64,000 bases of DNA, from the NCBI RefSeq assembly GCF_019392335.1, contig NZ_JAHXRQ010000001.1:1-64000 (forward strand), in the 5' to 3' direction. Origin of the DNA: Mameliella sp. CS4. GTDB taxonomy: Bacteria > Pseudomonadota > Alphaproteobacteria > Rhodobacterales > Rhodobacteraceae. The stretch's first letter is position 1. Every line of letters begins with the position of its first letter. Under the pieces are notes generated by a model. That model saw only the letters and a list, made by a program, of their open reading frames with translations, made no database searches and was not told the DNA's origin. The position numbers and the translations under genes were made by a program. Shown here in pieces: positions 8,935 to 18,467 of the stretch.

Positions 8935-9189
8935 ATGATCAATCATCCAGTCGCTCCGCATCCGAGCACCGACATCACCTCCACCATCGCGCAACACGGC
9001 GCGCCCAGGGTGTTGGCCGCCGCGCTGGCCGCCCTGTTCCGGGCCCCGAGAATGCGGCCTCCGCCACCGCTTGCAGAGGATCTGACCAATCACCTCAGGC
9101 GGGACGTCGGCCTGCCGCCGAGGACCCAGGTGGACAGGCGCCTCGCGGTCCAGCCCTTCGTTCCGGGCACCGGCCTTGGCCCGCGATAA
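8935..9189 (+). CDS. Small hypothetical protein with a DUF1127-like tail
   Basis: 84 residues. The segment [13 protein letters not shown] resembles the short arginine-rich DUF1127 motif found in many small alphaproteobacterial proteins, several with RNA-related or stress roles. The N-terminal part is Ala/His/Pro-rich. The ATG at 8935 has only a weak upstream GGGA. It lies 38 bases before ttcA on the same strand. The family assignment rests on a dozen residues and is tentative. Confidence 0.5.
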   Translation: MINHPVAPHPSTDITSTIAQHGAPRVLAAALAALFRAPRMRPPPPLAEDLTNHLRRDVGLPPRTQVDRRLAVQPFVPGTGLGPR

Positions 9190-9227
9190 GGCTTGCCCAA
9201 TTTGTGGCGGGGACGTATCCCCGCCAC

Positions 9228-10091
9228 ATGCTGGATCATGCCGACGACATTCACCCCCTGTTCCACGGGGCGCCCAAGACCACGGAGTTCAAGAAGCTCC
9301 GCAAGCGGATCGTGCAGAACGTGCGCGAGGCCGTAGAACAATACGGCATGGTCGAGGAAGGCGCGAAATGGCTTGTCTGCCTGTCCGGCGGCAAGGACAG
9401 TTACACGCTGCTTGCGGTCCTGCACGAGCTGAAGTGGCGCGGGTTGCTGCCGGTCGAAATACTGGCCTGCAACCTCGACCAGGGACAGCCCGGCTTTCCG
9501 GCGACGGTCCTTCCGGAATTCCTCGAGAAAATGCAGGTGCCCCACCGGATCGAATACCAGGACACCTATTCCATCGTGGTCGACAAGGTGCCCCAGGGCC
9601 GGACCTATTGCGCGCTCTGCTCGCGCCTGCGGCGGGGCAATCTCTACCGGATCGCGCGCGAAGAGGGCTGTTCGGCCGTGGTGCTGGGCCATCACCGGGA
9701 TGACATCCTGGAAACCTTCTTCATGAACCTGTTCCACGGCGGGCGACTGGCGACCATGCCGCCGAAACTTGTCAACGAAGAGGGCGACCTGTTCGTTTAC
9801 CGTCCGTTGGCACATGTGGCAGAGGCGGACTGCGACCGATTCGCGCGGGCGATGAATTACCCGATCATTCCCTGCGACCTGTGCGGCAGCCAGGACGGCC
9901 TGCAACGCCAGCAGGTCAAGCAAATCCTTGATGGATGGGAGAAAAACGCACCCGGGCGGCGTCAGGTCATGTTCCGGGCGCTGATGAACATCCGCCCGTC
10001 GCACATGCTGGATCCCGGGCTGTTCGACTTTGCCGGCCTCATGCGCGACATGGAATCGCCCAATTCCTTGAAAAACCCCGAGCCGCGTTAA
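9228..10091 (+). CDS. ttcA: tRNA 2-thiocytidine(32) synthetase TtcA
   Basis: A 287-residue PP-loop ATPase that thiolates C32 of certain tRNAs using an iron-sulfur cluster. The PP-loop SGGKDS is at 53-58, the TtcA-specific CxxC pair is Cys128/Cys131 ([11 protein letters not shown]), and the second conserved CDLCGSQ lies near 215-220 with GHHRDD between. The length matches the family. I choose the ATG at 9228, giving [12 protein letters not shown]; the frame is open further upstream but that part overlaps the preceding small ORF in another frame. Confidence 0.95.
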   Translation: MLDHADDIHPLFHGAPKTTEFKKLRKRIVQNVREAVEQYGMVEEGAKWLVCLSGGKDSYTLLAVLHELKWRGLLPVEILACNLDQGQPGFPATVLPEFLEKMQVPHRIEYQDTYSIVVDKVPQGRTYCALCSRLRRGNLYRIAREEGCSAVVLGHHRDDILETFFMNLFHGGRLATMPPKLVNEEGDLFVYRPLAHVAEADCDRFARAMNYPIIPCDLCGSQDGLQRQQVKQILDGWEKNAPGRRQVMFRALMNIRPSHMLDPGLFDFAGLMRDMESPNSLKNPEPR

Positions 10092-10147
10092 GAACCGAGT
10101 TACCAGCGTCGCCTAGTCTCACCCTTATGAGGTACAAGGACACGGGC

Positions 10148-11692
10148 ATGTTGGCGTCACTTCGCGCGCTTCCGACAACGTTGCGCACAGGAATGCGGCG
10201 GGGTCTGCAGGGACCACAGGCATTGGCATTCCTGCCCGCGGCGGCGCTTGCCGCCTTCTGGCTGGGCGGTGAGGCGCTCTTGCTGGTGGTCGCCCTGGGC
10301 ACGCCGGGGCTCTATTTGCTGGTCGGCGTCCCCGCAGACCGGGGCAATGGGCGGTCGGGAAGTGATCAGGCCGATATCGTCGACAGCATCGCGGCCACGC
10401 AGCTGGCGCAACAGGCGCTGGACACCGCGCGCGCGGCCAATCTGGCCACGGCCTGCCTGTTGATCGAGGTCGATGGCCTCACCGAGGTTGCCCAGCAGGC
10501 CGACGAGGCGACGGTCGACGCCCTGCGCGACCTGACCCTGGGCCGCCTGCGCAAGACCCTGCGCCGCGATGACGAGGCCCTGCGCCTGGGCGAAACCCGT
10601 TTCGTGATCTTCCTCGGCCCCTCGCTGCGGCTGGACCTGGAGGCGCTGTTGCAACTGGCTGGCCGCCTGCAGAACGCGGTCGAGGAACCGGCATCCGTTG
10701 GCGATGCCATGCGCTATCTCTCGGGCTGCATCGGATTCTGCGGCAGCCTGCGGCTGAGCAATGACGCCACCGGCAAGCAATTCATGGAAGCCGCGCAGGT
10801 CGCACTTGAAGAGGCCACGGCCAATGCCCCCTCGGCCATTCGCGCCTGGTCGGAAAACATGCGCCAGGCCCACATGGAGCAGCGCTCGCTGCGCAACGAG
10901 GTGGACCGTGCCCTGTCGAACGGCCAGATCCAGCCCTGGTTCCAACCCCAGATCTGCACTTCGACCGGGGCCATCAGCGGGGTCGAGGCGCTGGCCCGCT
11001 GGATCCACCCGGAACGCGGAATCGTCCCGCCCGCACAGTTCCTGCGCGTGCTGGAAGACGCCGGGCGCATGGAACAGCTGTCAGAGGTCATCCTGCAGCA
11101 TTCGCTGACCGCCCTGCGCAGCTGGGACCAGGCCGGCCTCGACATTCCGCGTGTCAGCGTGAATTTCTCCGACCCCGAGCTGCGCGATCCCCGCCTTGTG
11201 GACCGCATCCAGTGGGAGCTGGACCGCTTCGGCCTGACGGCGGAACGGCTGGGGATCGAGGTGCTGGAAACCGTGATCGCAGGGGCGCCCGAAGGGATCG
11301 TGGCCCGCAACATCGTCGAGCTGGGCAAGATCGGCTGTCATATCGACCTAGACGATTTCGGCACGGGCCATGCTTCGATCACCTCGCTGCGCCGCTTCCG
11401 CGTGCACCGGCTCAAGATCGACCGCAGCTTTGTCACCCGCGTCGACCGGGACGAGGAACAGCACCGGATGCTGGCTGCCGTCCTGGGCCTGGCGGACCGG
11501 CTGGGCCTGGAAACCCTTGCCGAGGGTGTCGAAAGCGTGGGCGAACACGCGCTGCTGGCCCAGCTGGGCTGTGATCACGTCCAGGGCTTCGGCATCGCCC
11601 GCCCGATGCCCGTCGACAAGCTGATCGACTGGGCACATGAACACACCGCCCGGATCGCCGATGCCAGGAAACTGGGCGGCACCACCGGCTGA
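10148..11692 (+). CDS. Cyclic-di-GMP phosphodiesterase (degenerate GGDEF plus EAL)
   Basis: 514 residues. Two hydrophobic helices near the N-terminus (AFLPAAALAAFWLGG and LLLVVALGTPGLYLLVG) anchor it in the inner membrane. The middle segment is the size and type of a GGDEF domain but lacks a GGDEF/GGEEF signature, so it should not make c-di-GMP. The C-terminal EAL domain keeps EAL in GVEALARW, DLDDFGTGHAS, the Lys of KIDRSF and AEGVE, so it is predicted to hydrolyse c-di-GMP. I prefer the ATG at 10148 because AAGGA sits seven bases upstream; an alternative ATG is at 10127. It lies between ttcA and yidC with no obvious functional tie. Confidence 0.88.
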   Translation: MLASLRALPTTLRTGMRRGLQGPQALAFLPAAALAAFWLGGEALLLVVALGTPGLYLLVGVPADRGNGRSGSDQADIVDSIAATQLAQQALDTARAANLATACLLIEVDGLTEVAQQADEATVDALRDLTLGRLRKTLRRDDEALRLGETRFVIFLGPSLRLDLEALLQLAGRLQNAVEEPASVGDAMRYLSGCIGFCGSLRLSNDATGKQFMEAAQVALEEATANAPSAIRAWSENMRQAHMEQRSLRNEVDRALSNGQIQPWFQPQICTSTGAISGVEALARWIHPERGIVPPAQFLRVLEDAGRMEQLSEVILQHSLTALRSWDQAGLDIPRVSVNFSDPELRDPRLVDRIQWELDRFGLTAERLGIEVLETVIAGAPEGIVARNIVELGKIGCHIDLDDFGTGHASITSLRRFRVHRLKIDRSFVTRVDRDEEQHRMLAAVLGLADRLGLETLAEGVESVGEHALLAQLGCDHVQGFGIARPMPVDKLIDWAHEHTARIADARKLGGTTG

Positions 11693-11844
11693 CCGGGAAA
11701 GCCCTTTCCGAACATGCGCCACCCCCTTGCGGGGTGTCGGCACCCATGTGCCACACCGCCCCGTCCGGCTGGATTCCGCTTGACCTTTGCACTGCGGGAC
11801 GTTTGAACCCAGCGATGACTTTCAACGGATAGGTGGCCGGCCTC

Positions 11845-13677
11845 ATGGACGATCAGAACAAGAACCTGCTTCTCGCGACTGCGCTCAGCATGGTCGTGAT
11901 CCTTGTATGGTTCCTGCTGTTTCCCCCTCCGGAGCCGACAGAGGATCCGAATGCGCCCGTGGCCACCGAAACCGACAGCCCGGCGCCCGACGGTGTTGCG
12001 ACCGCGCCGCGTGCGGCAGACCCGCTTGGCGGCGGCACACCGGCAGAGGCCCCCGCGGCAAATGCCGACACGACAGAGGCCCCGCGCCTGCCGCTGGACA
12101 GCGCCCGGCTGGAAGGGTCGATCTCGCTCACCGGCGGTCGCATCGACGACCTGCGGCTCAAGGACTACCATGTTGAACTGTCCGACGAGTCGCCCATCGT
12201 CCAGATGCTGGACCCGGTCGGCAGCAGCAATCCCTATTACGCGCTTTACGGTTGGGCCCCGGGCAAGGGCCTGGCGCTGACGGATGTGCCGGGAGCCAAT
12301 ACCTCGTGGACGCTCGAAAGCGGCGAAACCCTGACCCCCGAAACCCCGGTAACGTTGCGCTGGGAAAGCCCGGCCGGGCTGATCTTTCGTCGGACGATCT
12401 CGGTCGACGAGGATTTCATGTTCTCCGTCACCCAGGCGGTCGAAAACACCGGCGACCAGGCGGTTTCACTTGCGCCCTACGGTGTGCTGGCGCGCCACGG
12501 CGAACCGGACGACCTGAAAAATTTCTTCGTGCTGTTCGAAGGCGCGCTGCAGATGTCCGACGGCATCCTGGAGCAGACCAAGTACAAGAACATGCCCGAC
12601 CTCGACATGCTGCCCGCCGAGGGCACGCAGGCCACGGTCGAGCGCGTGCAGGAAACCGGCTGGGTTGGTTTTACCGATCACTACTGGATGGCGACGCTGA
12701 TCCCGGACGCAGGCACGCCGTTCAAGTCGGTGGTAAAATACGATGCCCGCCGCGACATCTATCAGACAGAAGCGGTGCTGCCGACCATCGAACTGGCGCC
12801 CGGCACCAGCCAAGAGGTCAGCAGCAAGCTGTTCGCCGGCGCCAAGGAATGGGAAACCATCCGCGAATACCAGAAGGCCGGCATCGACCGTTTCCTCGAC
12901 TCGATCGACTGGGGCTGGTTCTTCTTCCTGACCAAGCCGATCTTTGCCGTCCTGCACTGGCTGAACCTGCATATCGGCAACATGGGCTTGGCGATCATCG
13001 CGCTGACCGTGCTGCTCAAGGCCGTGCTCTTCCCGCTGGCGTACAAATCCTACGCCTCGATGGCCAAGATGAAGGAACTCCAGCCGGAGATGGAAAAGCT
13101 CAAGGAGCGCGCGGGCGACGACCGCGAGAAGCTCCAGAAGGAAATGATGGCGCTCTACAAGAAGGAAAAGGTCAACCCGGCCGCGGGCTGTCTCCCGATC
13201 CTTCTGCAGATCCCGATCTTCTTCTCGCTCTACAAGGTGATCTTCGTCACGCTGGAGCTGCGGCACGCCAATTTCTTTGGTCCCTTCAACGACCTCTCGG
13301 CACCTGACCCGACCTCGATCTACAACCTCTTCGGCCTGCTGCCCTGGGGCACGCCCGATCCGCAGTCGATCCTGGCACTGGTCTTCATCGGCATCCTGCC
13401 CCTGCTGCTGGGTATCTCGATGTGGTTGCAGCAAAAGCTGAACCCGGCGCCCGCCGATCCGACGCAGCAGATGATCTTTGCCTGGATGCCCTGGGTCTTC
13501 ATGTTCATGCTGGGCGGTTTCGCCAGCGGCCTGGTGGTCTACTGGATCACCAACAACGTGATCACCTTCTGCCAACAGTACCTGATCATGCGCAGCCACG
13601 GGTACACGCCCGACATCCTGGGCAACATCAAGTCCAGCGTGAAAAAGAAGAAGGACAAGGAGCAGGACAGCAAATGA
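11845..13677 (+). CDS. yidC: Membrane protein insertase YidC
   Basis: A 610-residue YidC/Oxa1 protein that inserts and folds inner-membrane proteins with or without Sec. The N-terminal helix LLLATALSMVVILVWFLLFPP is followed by a Pro/Ala-rich linker and the large periplasmic beta-domain. The conserved five-helix core begins near WGWFFFLTKPIFAVLHWL and contains NPAAGCLPILLQIPIFFSLY. The basic C-terminal tail KSSVKKKKDKEQ is of the ribosome-contacting type. I start at the ATG at 11845 (MDDQNKN), the usual start in this group, rather than the one at 11833. Its stop overlaps the next gene by four bases. Confidence 0.97.
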   Translation: MDDQNKNLLLATALSMVVILVWFLLFPPPEPTEDPNAPVATETDSPAPDGVATAPRAADPLGGGTPAEAPAANADTTEAPRLPLDSARLEGSISLTGGRIDDLRLKDYHVELSDESPIVQMLDPVGSSNPYYALYGWAPGKGLALTDVPGANTSWTLESGETLTPETPVTLRWESPAGLIFRRTISVDEDFMFSVTQAVENTGDQAVSLAPYGVLARHGEPDDLKNFFVLFEGALQMSDGILEQTKYKNMPDLDMLPAEGTQATVERVQETGWVGFTDHYWMATLIPDAGTPFKSVVKYDARRDIYQTEAVLPTIELAPGTSQEVSSKLFAGAKEWETIREYQKAGIDRFLDSIDWGWFFFLTKPIFAVLHWLNLHIGNMGLAIIALTVLLKAVLFPLAYKSYASMAKMKELQPEMEKLKERAGDDREKLQKEMMALYKKEKVNPAAGCLPILLQIPIFFSLYKVIFVTLELRHANFFGPFNDLSAPDPTSIYNLFGLLPWGTPDPQSILALVFIGILPLLLGISMWLQQKLNPAPADPTQQMIFAWMPWVFMFMLGGFASGLVVYWITNNVITFCQQYLIMRSHGYTPDILGNIKSSVKKKKDKEQDSK

Positions 13678-14417
13678 CCCGTTCCCTGACCGCGATCTGG
13701 CGCTTTCCGATCAAGAGCCACGGCCGGGAAGAGCTGGACGCGGTCACGCTGAGCGCCGGTCAGACCCTGCCCTGGGACCGGCACTGGGCGGTCGCGCACG
13801 ACCAGTCCAGCGCCGATGGATCGGAATGGGTGTCCTGCCGCAACTTCTCGATCGGCAGCAAGGCCCCCGCGCTTGGGGCGATCTCTGCCCGGCTGGACGA
13901 GGCGACGGCCACCGTCACCCTCTCGCACCCCGAGCGGGAAGACCTGACGCTGCGCCCCGACGAGGAAGGCGACACGCTGATCGACTGGGCGGGCGGCTTC
14001 ATCCCGGAGACTCGGGCGCAATCCGTCCGGGTGGTGTGTGGGGCGAAGCGCGGCTTTACTGACAGCGATTTTCCCTCGGTCACACTGTGCAACTTGTCCT
14101 CGCACCGCGCCGTGGAACAACGGCTGGGCCATGCCCTGTCGATCCACCGATGGCGCGGCAACCTCTGGTTCGACGGCGGCGCCCCCTGGGAGGAATTCGA
14201 CTGGATCGACCGAGAGGTGCAGATCGGCGAGGCGGTCCTGATCCCGCGGGAACGCACCGACCGCTGCCTTGCCACCCATAACAATCCCGACACCGGACGG
14301 CGTGATCATGACGTGCTAGGCACGCTGGATCACTGGGATCATCGCGATTTCTCGGTCCGGGCCGAGGTCGTGCGCAGCGGACGGATCGCGCTTGGCGATC
14401 GCGTGGAGGTTCTGTGA
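13674..14417 (+). CDS. MOSC domain-containing protein
   Basis: 247 residues. An N-terminal barrel (SLTAIWRFPIKSHGREELD) precedes a MOSC domain, the fold of molybdenum-cofactor sulfurases and the YiiM/mARC proteins. The typical IPRERTDRCLATHNNPDTG segment, with the domain's conserved Cys, is present near the C-terminus. Such proteins are thought to handle molybdopterin or transfer sulfur, but substrates are mostly unknown. It overlaps yidC and yihA by a few bases on each side and belongs to the yidC-MOSC-yihA-argB run. Confidence 0.88.
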   Translation: MTRSLTAIWRFPIKSHGREELDAVTLSAGQTLPWDRHWAVAHDQSSADGSEWVSCRNFSIGSKAPALGAISARLDEATATVTLSHPEREDLTLRPDEEGDTLIDWAGGFIPETRAQSVRVVCGAKRGFTDSDFPSVTLCNLSSHRAVEQRLGHALSIHRWRGNLWFDGGAPWEEFDWIDREVQIGEAVLIPRERTDRCLATHNNPDTGRRDHDVLGTLDHWDHRDFSVRAEVVRSGRIALGDRVEVL

Positions 14418-15070
14418 TGCAACTTGCCTTTCCGATCGCGGAAGAACCCGATGACGCCGCCCGCGAGGCGGCCCGCAAGCTTTTCGTAGGCCACGAGGTG
14501 GATTTCCTGAAAGGCGTTGTTGGCATGGACGGGCTGCCACCCGATGACCGGGCAGAGGTCTGTTTTGCCGGACGGTCCAACGTCGGCAAATCCAGCCTGA
14601 TCAACGCGCTGACCGGTCGCAAGGGGCTGGCGCGGGCGTCGAACACGCCCGGGCGCACGCAGGAAATCAACTATTTCACGCTGGGCGCCGATCACTACCT
14701 GGTCGACCTGCCCGGCTATGGTTTTGCCAATGCGCCGGTGGACGTGGTCGCGCGCTGGCAGGCCCTGCTGAAATCCTACCTTTCGGGCCGTGCCAGCCTG
14801 CGCCGCGCCTTCGTCCTGATCGACTTCCGCCACGGAATCAAAGCCGTGGATGACGAGATCATGACCCTGCTGGACCGCTCCGCCGTGACCTTTCAGGCGG
14901 TCCTGACCAAGGCCGACAAGGTCAAGGCCAAGGATCAGGAACAGATCCTTGCCCAGGTCCGCGAACGCCTGTCCAAGCATCCCGCCGCCTACCCCGAGAT
15001 CGTGGTGACCAGCAGCGAAAAGGGCGATGGTATCGCCTCCCTGCGCGCCATCATCGCCGGCCTCGGCTGA
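14417..15070 (+). CDS. yihA: Ribosome-assembly GTPase YihA/YsxC (EngB)
   Basis: 217 residues. The G1 motif GRSNVGKSS, switch region [13 protein letters not shown]3 DLPGYG and G4 TKAD (in VLTKADKVK) are all present, and the length is normal for the EngB family needed for large-subunit maturation. The ATG at 14417 overlaps the previous stop as TGATG and has GGAGG about eight bases upstream. A GTG at 14414 is possible but less well placed. Confidence 0.95.
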   Translation: MQLAFPIAEEPDDAAREAARKLFVGHEVDFLKGVVGMDGLPPDDRAEVCFAGRSNVGKSSLINALTGRKGLARASNTPGRTQEINYFTLGADHYLVDLPGYGFANAPVDVVARWQALLKSYLSGRASLRRAFVLIDFRHGIKAVDDEIMTLLDRSAVTFQAVLTKADKVKAKDQEQILAQVRERLSKHPAAYPEIVVTSSEKGDGIASLRAIIAGLG

Positions 15071-15143
15071 TCGCGGCGCCGGCACTGGAATTTCCGCCCC
15101 GCGCGGGGCATTCTGCGCCAAGCGCCCGCCTGGAAGACCCGAG

Positions 15144-16031
15144 ATGAGACGACAGAACATGAACAGAGACTGGATCGCCACCGCCCGGACCCTTTCCGAG
15201 GCCCTGCCCTACATGCAGCGCTACACCGGCGCCATCGTCGTGGTGAAATTCGGCGGCAACGCGATGGGCGACGACGCGGAAATGGCCGCCTTCGCCCGCG
15301 ACATCGTGCTGATGCGCCAGGTCGGCGTGAACCCTGTCGTGGTGCATGGCGGCGGCCCGATGATCAACGAAATGCTCAAGCGTCTGAACATCGAAAGCAC
15401 CTTTGTCCGCGGCAAGCGCGTCACAGACCAGGCCACCGTCGAGGTGGTCGAGATGGTTCTGACCGGCCTCGTCAACAAGCGCATCGTGCAGGCCATCATG
15501 GACGAAGGCGGCCGCGCCGTCGGCCTGTCCGGCAAGGATGACGACCTGATGGTCTGCGAACCCGACGATCCGGAACTGGGATTCGTCGGTCGCCCGATCG
15601 AGATGAACGTGCAGGTCCTGCGCGATCTCTTTGCCGCCGGGATCATCCCCGTCGTGGCCCCGGTCGCCACCGGCACCCAGGCCACCGAAACCTACAACGT
15701 CAACGGCGACACCGCCGCCGGTGCCATCGCCGGCGCGCTCAAGGCCGACCGCCTGCTGCTGCTCACCGACGTGCAGGGCGTCAAGGGACCAGACGGCGAG
15801 GTGGTCACGGAACTGACGCCGGACGACGTCCGCAAGATGACCTCCGAGGGCGTGATCGCGGGCGGAATGATTCCCAAGACCGAAACCGCGCTCAAGGCCA
15901 TCGAAGAGGGCGTGCGCGCGGTGGTCATCATCGACGGTCGGGTGTCCAATGCCTGCCTGTTGGAACTGTTCACCGAACATGGCTCCGGTTCGATGATCCG
16001 CTCGGATACCCGGCCGCCTCTGCCGAAATGA
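15144..16031 (+). CDS. argB: Acetylglutamate kinase
   Basis: A 295-residue amino-acid kinase that phosphorylates N-acetylglutamate, the second step of arginine biosynthesis. Typical segments are [40 protein letters not shown] and [14 protein letters not shown]. The start could be the ATG at 15144 ([10 protein letters not shown], preceded by GGAAG) or that at 15159 (MNRDWIA); I prefer 15144 because of the ribosome binding site. It is followed, with four-base overlaps, by a Fe-S protein and a phosphohistidine phosphatase. Confidence 0.96.
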   Translation: MRRQNMNRDWIATARTLSEALPYMQRYTGAIVVVKFGGNAMGDDAEMAAFARDIVLMRQVGVNPVVVHGGGPMINEMLKRLNIESTFVRGKRVTDQATVEVVEMVLTGLVNKRIVQAIMDEGGRAVGLSGKDDDLMVCEPDDPELGFVGRPIEMNVQVLRDLFAAGIIPVVAPVATGTQATETYNVNGDTAAGAIAGALKADRLLLLTDVQGVKGPDGEVVTELTPDDVRKMTSEGVIAGGMIPKTETALKAIEEGVRAVVIIDGRVSNACLLELFTEHGSGSMIRSDTRPPLPK

Positions 16032-16699
16032 TCCCCAAGGACCTGCAGGACGCCGACTTGGCCGCCGCCCGTGCCGGGCTTCGGCTGCGCGGCGCGCTGC
16101 ACCCGGACAGGGACGACGGCGCGCCTGACGGCACTGGCACCCTGTTGCTGCTCGGCCCGGACGAGCCGCATTTCTGGCCGCTCTTCACCGCCTCCCCGGA
16201 ATACCTCGACGGCGCACCCGACCCGCTCGACCGCTGGTCGAAACGCGTGCTGTCAGCCGTGGCCGAGGATTGGGGGGGAACGGCGATCTTTCCGTCGGAC
16301 GGGCCACCCTACGCGCCGTTCCTGTCCTGGGCGCTGGGAACGGGCCGCGCGTGGTCCTCTCCGGTCGGGATGCTGGTGCATGATGCCGCCGGGCTTTTCA
16401 TCAGCTACCGGGGCGCCGTGGCCCTGCCCGTGCGCCTGCCCCTGTCGCAGACCGGCACACAACCCTGCGGCACCTGTCCGCGCCCCTGCGAAACCGCCTG
16501 CCCCGTGGGGGCGCTTGGCCCCGGTCAAACCTATGACGTGGCCCGCTGCAAGGCCCATATGCTGACGCCCGAGGGCGCAACCTGCCGGACAGAGGGCTGC
16601 CTTGTCCGCCGCGCCTGCCCGGTATCGGAGGGGTTCTCGCGCCGCACGGCGCAATCCGCGTTTCACATGAGGGCCTTCCTGGGGTCGGAGGCGCCATGA
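16028..16699 (+). CDS. Iron-sulfur cluster protein of unknown role, QueG/ferredoxin-like C-terminus
   Basis: 223 residues. The N-terminal 140 residues have no recognised domain; the C-terminal part carries two cysteine groups. One is [13 protein letters not shown] (Cys147, 150, 154, 158), arranged as a cubane [4Fe-4S] ligand set. The second is Cys174, 186, 191, 197, with the last in a CP motif as in 2[4Fe-4S] ferredoxins. The layout recalls the ferredoxin module of epoxyqueuosine reductase, but the cobalamin-binding part is absent and the protein is too short to be QueG. It overlaps argB by ATGA and the next gene likewise, so it is co-expressed with them. Confidence 0.7.
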   Translation: MIPKDLQDADLAAARAGLRLRGALHPDRDDGAPDGTGTLLLLGPDEPHFWPLFTASPEYLDGAPDPLDRWSKRVLSAVAEDWGGTAIFPSDGPPYAPFLSWALGTGRAWSSPVGMLVHDAAGLFISYRGAVALPVRLPLSQTGTQPCGTCPRPCETACPVGALGPGQTYDVARCKAHMLTPEGATCRTEGCLVRRACPVSEGFSRRTAQSAFHMRAFLGSEAP

Positions 16700-17184
16700 A
16701 ACAGCTCATCCTGGTGCGTCACGCAAAATCCGACTGGAATCAGGATTTGCCGGATCACCATCGGCCATTGAACCCGAGGGGCCGCGATGCCGCGCCTGCC
16801 ATTGGCGCCTGGCTGCGCAAGAATGGATATCTTCCGGACGAGGTCCTCTGCTCGACCGCGGCCCGCACGCGCGAAACGCTGGAGCTGATCGACGTCACCG
16901 TGCCCACCCGGTTCGAGCGGGCTTTGTACCACGCCGCCCCCGAAACCATGCTGGAGATCCTGAAATCCGCGCAGGGCGACAGCGTGATGATGCTGGGGCA
17001 CAATCCCGGCATCGCCGAATTTGCCGAGGAGATGCTGCAGGCACCGCCCGACCACCCGCGCTTTGCCGCCTACCCGACCTGCGCCACGCTTGTGGCCCGG
17101 TTCAGCATCGACGATTGGAGCAGGCTGCAGCCACACAGCGGCACCGCCCAGGCCTTTATCGTCCCGCGCGATCTGACCGGCTGA
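16696..17184 (+). CDS. SixA-like histidine phosphatase
   Basis: 162 residues of the histidine phosphatase superfamily. The catalytic motif is LVRHAKSDWN, with conserved Arg and second His in TAARTRETLE and MLGHNPGI. Small single-domain members of this shape include SixA, which removes phosphate from phosphohistidine proteins, but the substrate cannot be read from sequence. It overlaps the preceding Fe-S gene by four bases and is last in the operon; a hairpin element follows. Confidence 0.85.
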   Translation: MKQLILVRHAKSDWNQDLPDHHRPLNPRGRDAAPAIGAWLRKNGYLPDEVLCSTAARTRETLELIDVTVPTRFERALYHAAPETMLEILKSAQGDSVMMLGHNPGIAEFAEEMLQAPPDHPRFAAYPTCATLVARFSIDDWSRLQPHSGTAQAFIVPRDLTG

Positions 17185-17200
17185 CGCGGTTTCCAGGGCT

Positions 17201-17270
17201 TCTTTGGGCTGCAGGTATCTCCGGGGGAGACGACCGCAGGGAGACGGGGGCATGGCGCCCCCTCCCCCGT
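17201..17270. repeat. Intergenic hairpin element, copy 1
   Basis: It contains TCTTTGGGCTGCAGGTATCT followed by G-rich sequence and a GGGGG/CCCCC hairpin. Related copies lie at 47862-47917 and 56743-56795. All three sit between the 3' ends of convergent genes, which suggests a bidirectional terminator or a small dispersed repeat. Confidence 0.55.
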
Positions 17271-17277
17271 TCAACAC

Positions 17278-18291
17278 TCAGCGGAACGGCGGGCTATACA
17301 GCAACCCGCCATCGGTCCACTGCAGGTTCAGCCCGCGCGACAGGCCGATGGGCGTCGTCTCACCGATGTTGCGGGCAAATATCTCGCCGTAGTTTCCGCC
17401 GGCCTTGATCGCCCGCACGGCCCATTCCGCATCCAGGCCCAGCATCTCGCCCATCAGCCCGTCGGTGCCCAGCAGGCGCGCGATTTCCGGGTTGTCCGTG
17501 CTTTCGCGCATCTCGTCGATGTTGACCGAGGTCACGCCCAGTTCCTCTGCCGAGATCAGCGCGTTCAGGACCCAGCGCACCACGTCCGCCCATTCGTCGT
17601 CCCCGTGGCGCACCACCGGGCCCAGCGGCTCCTTGGAGATCACGTCGTCCAGCAGCAGGTGATCTCCCGGCGCCTTGAAGGCGGCGCGGATCGCGGCCAG
17701 TTCAGAGGCATCGCCGGTAAAGACCTCGCATTCGCCTTCCAGGTAAAAGGTTTGCGCCTGCGCCGTGCTTTCGACCGCGACCGGGTCATAGGTGATGTTG
17801 TTTCGGGCGAAATACTCGTCCAGGTTCATCGCCGTCTTGGTGTCCGGCTGCACGCAGACACGCTTGCCGTTCAGCTCCGTCGGAGAGGAGACACCAAGCG
17901 ACTTGGGCACCATGAACCGCTGCCCGTCGTAATAGTTGATCCCGGCGAAATCGACCTTCACGCCGACGTCTGTGGCAAAGCTCCAGGTCGTGTTGCGGGC
18001 CAGGACGTCGAGATCCCCGGCAAGCAGCAGGGTAAAGCGCGTGCGGTTCGTCGTTTCGACGAATTCCACGGCCGAGGGATCGCCCAGCACAGCCGCCGCG
18101 ATGGCGCGGCACAGGTCGACGTCAAAACCGGCCCATTCGTCGCGCGAATCCCGCGAGGCAAAGCCGATCAGGCCGGAGTTGACCCCGCAATTCAGGACTT
18201 CCCTGTCCTTGACGTCCTTCAGCGTACCAGCCGAGGCGCCGCCGACGGCACAGGCCAGAAAGGCCGTCGCGCATAGAAGTAACCTCAGCAT
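17278..18291 (-). CDS. Periplasmic amino-acid-binding protein of ABC type (AapJ-like)
   Basis: 337 residues with a signal peptide (MLRLLLCATAFLACAVGGASA) and a type-II periplasmic binding fold: GTLKDVKDREVLNCGVNSGL, then GFDVDLCRAIAAAVLG. It closely resembles AapJ, the general L-amino-acid receptor, in length and N-terminal pattern. The start at 18289-18291 is chosen for the signal peptide; the longer frame has no support. The permease and ATPase genes that normally follow aapJ are absent, so it must serve a transporter encoded elsewhere or have another role. Confidence 0.85.
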   Translation of the reverse strand: MLRLLLCATAFLACAVGGASAGTLKDVKDREVLNCGVNSGLIGFASRDSRDEWAGFDVDLCRAIAAAVLGDPSAVEFVETTNRTRFTLLLAGDLDVLARNTTWSFATDVGVKVDFAGINYYDGQRFMVPKSLGVSSPTELNGKRVCVQPDTKTAMNLDEYFARNNITYDPVAVESTAQAQTFYLEGECEVFTGDASELAAIRAAFKAPGDHLLLDDVISKEPLGPVVRHGDDEWADVVRWVLNALISAEELGVTSVNIDEMRESTDNPEIARLLGTDGLMGEMLGLDAEWAVRAIKAGGNYGEIFARNIGETTPIGLSRGLNLQWTDGGLLYSPPFR

Positions 18292-18467
18292 GCCGTTCTC
18301 TAACCCCGGATCTCGCTTCTCGAAGACCGGCTCCCGCCGGACAAAAAAACGGAGGGGTCCTTGATCCGATCCCCCCTCGACGCTGGGCCAATTTGGGCGG
18401 ATTCCCGCCCAAAGGTCAAGCAAGGATGCCAATCGGAAAGGCAAGGTTCCGCCCGTCTCGTCGCTGT

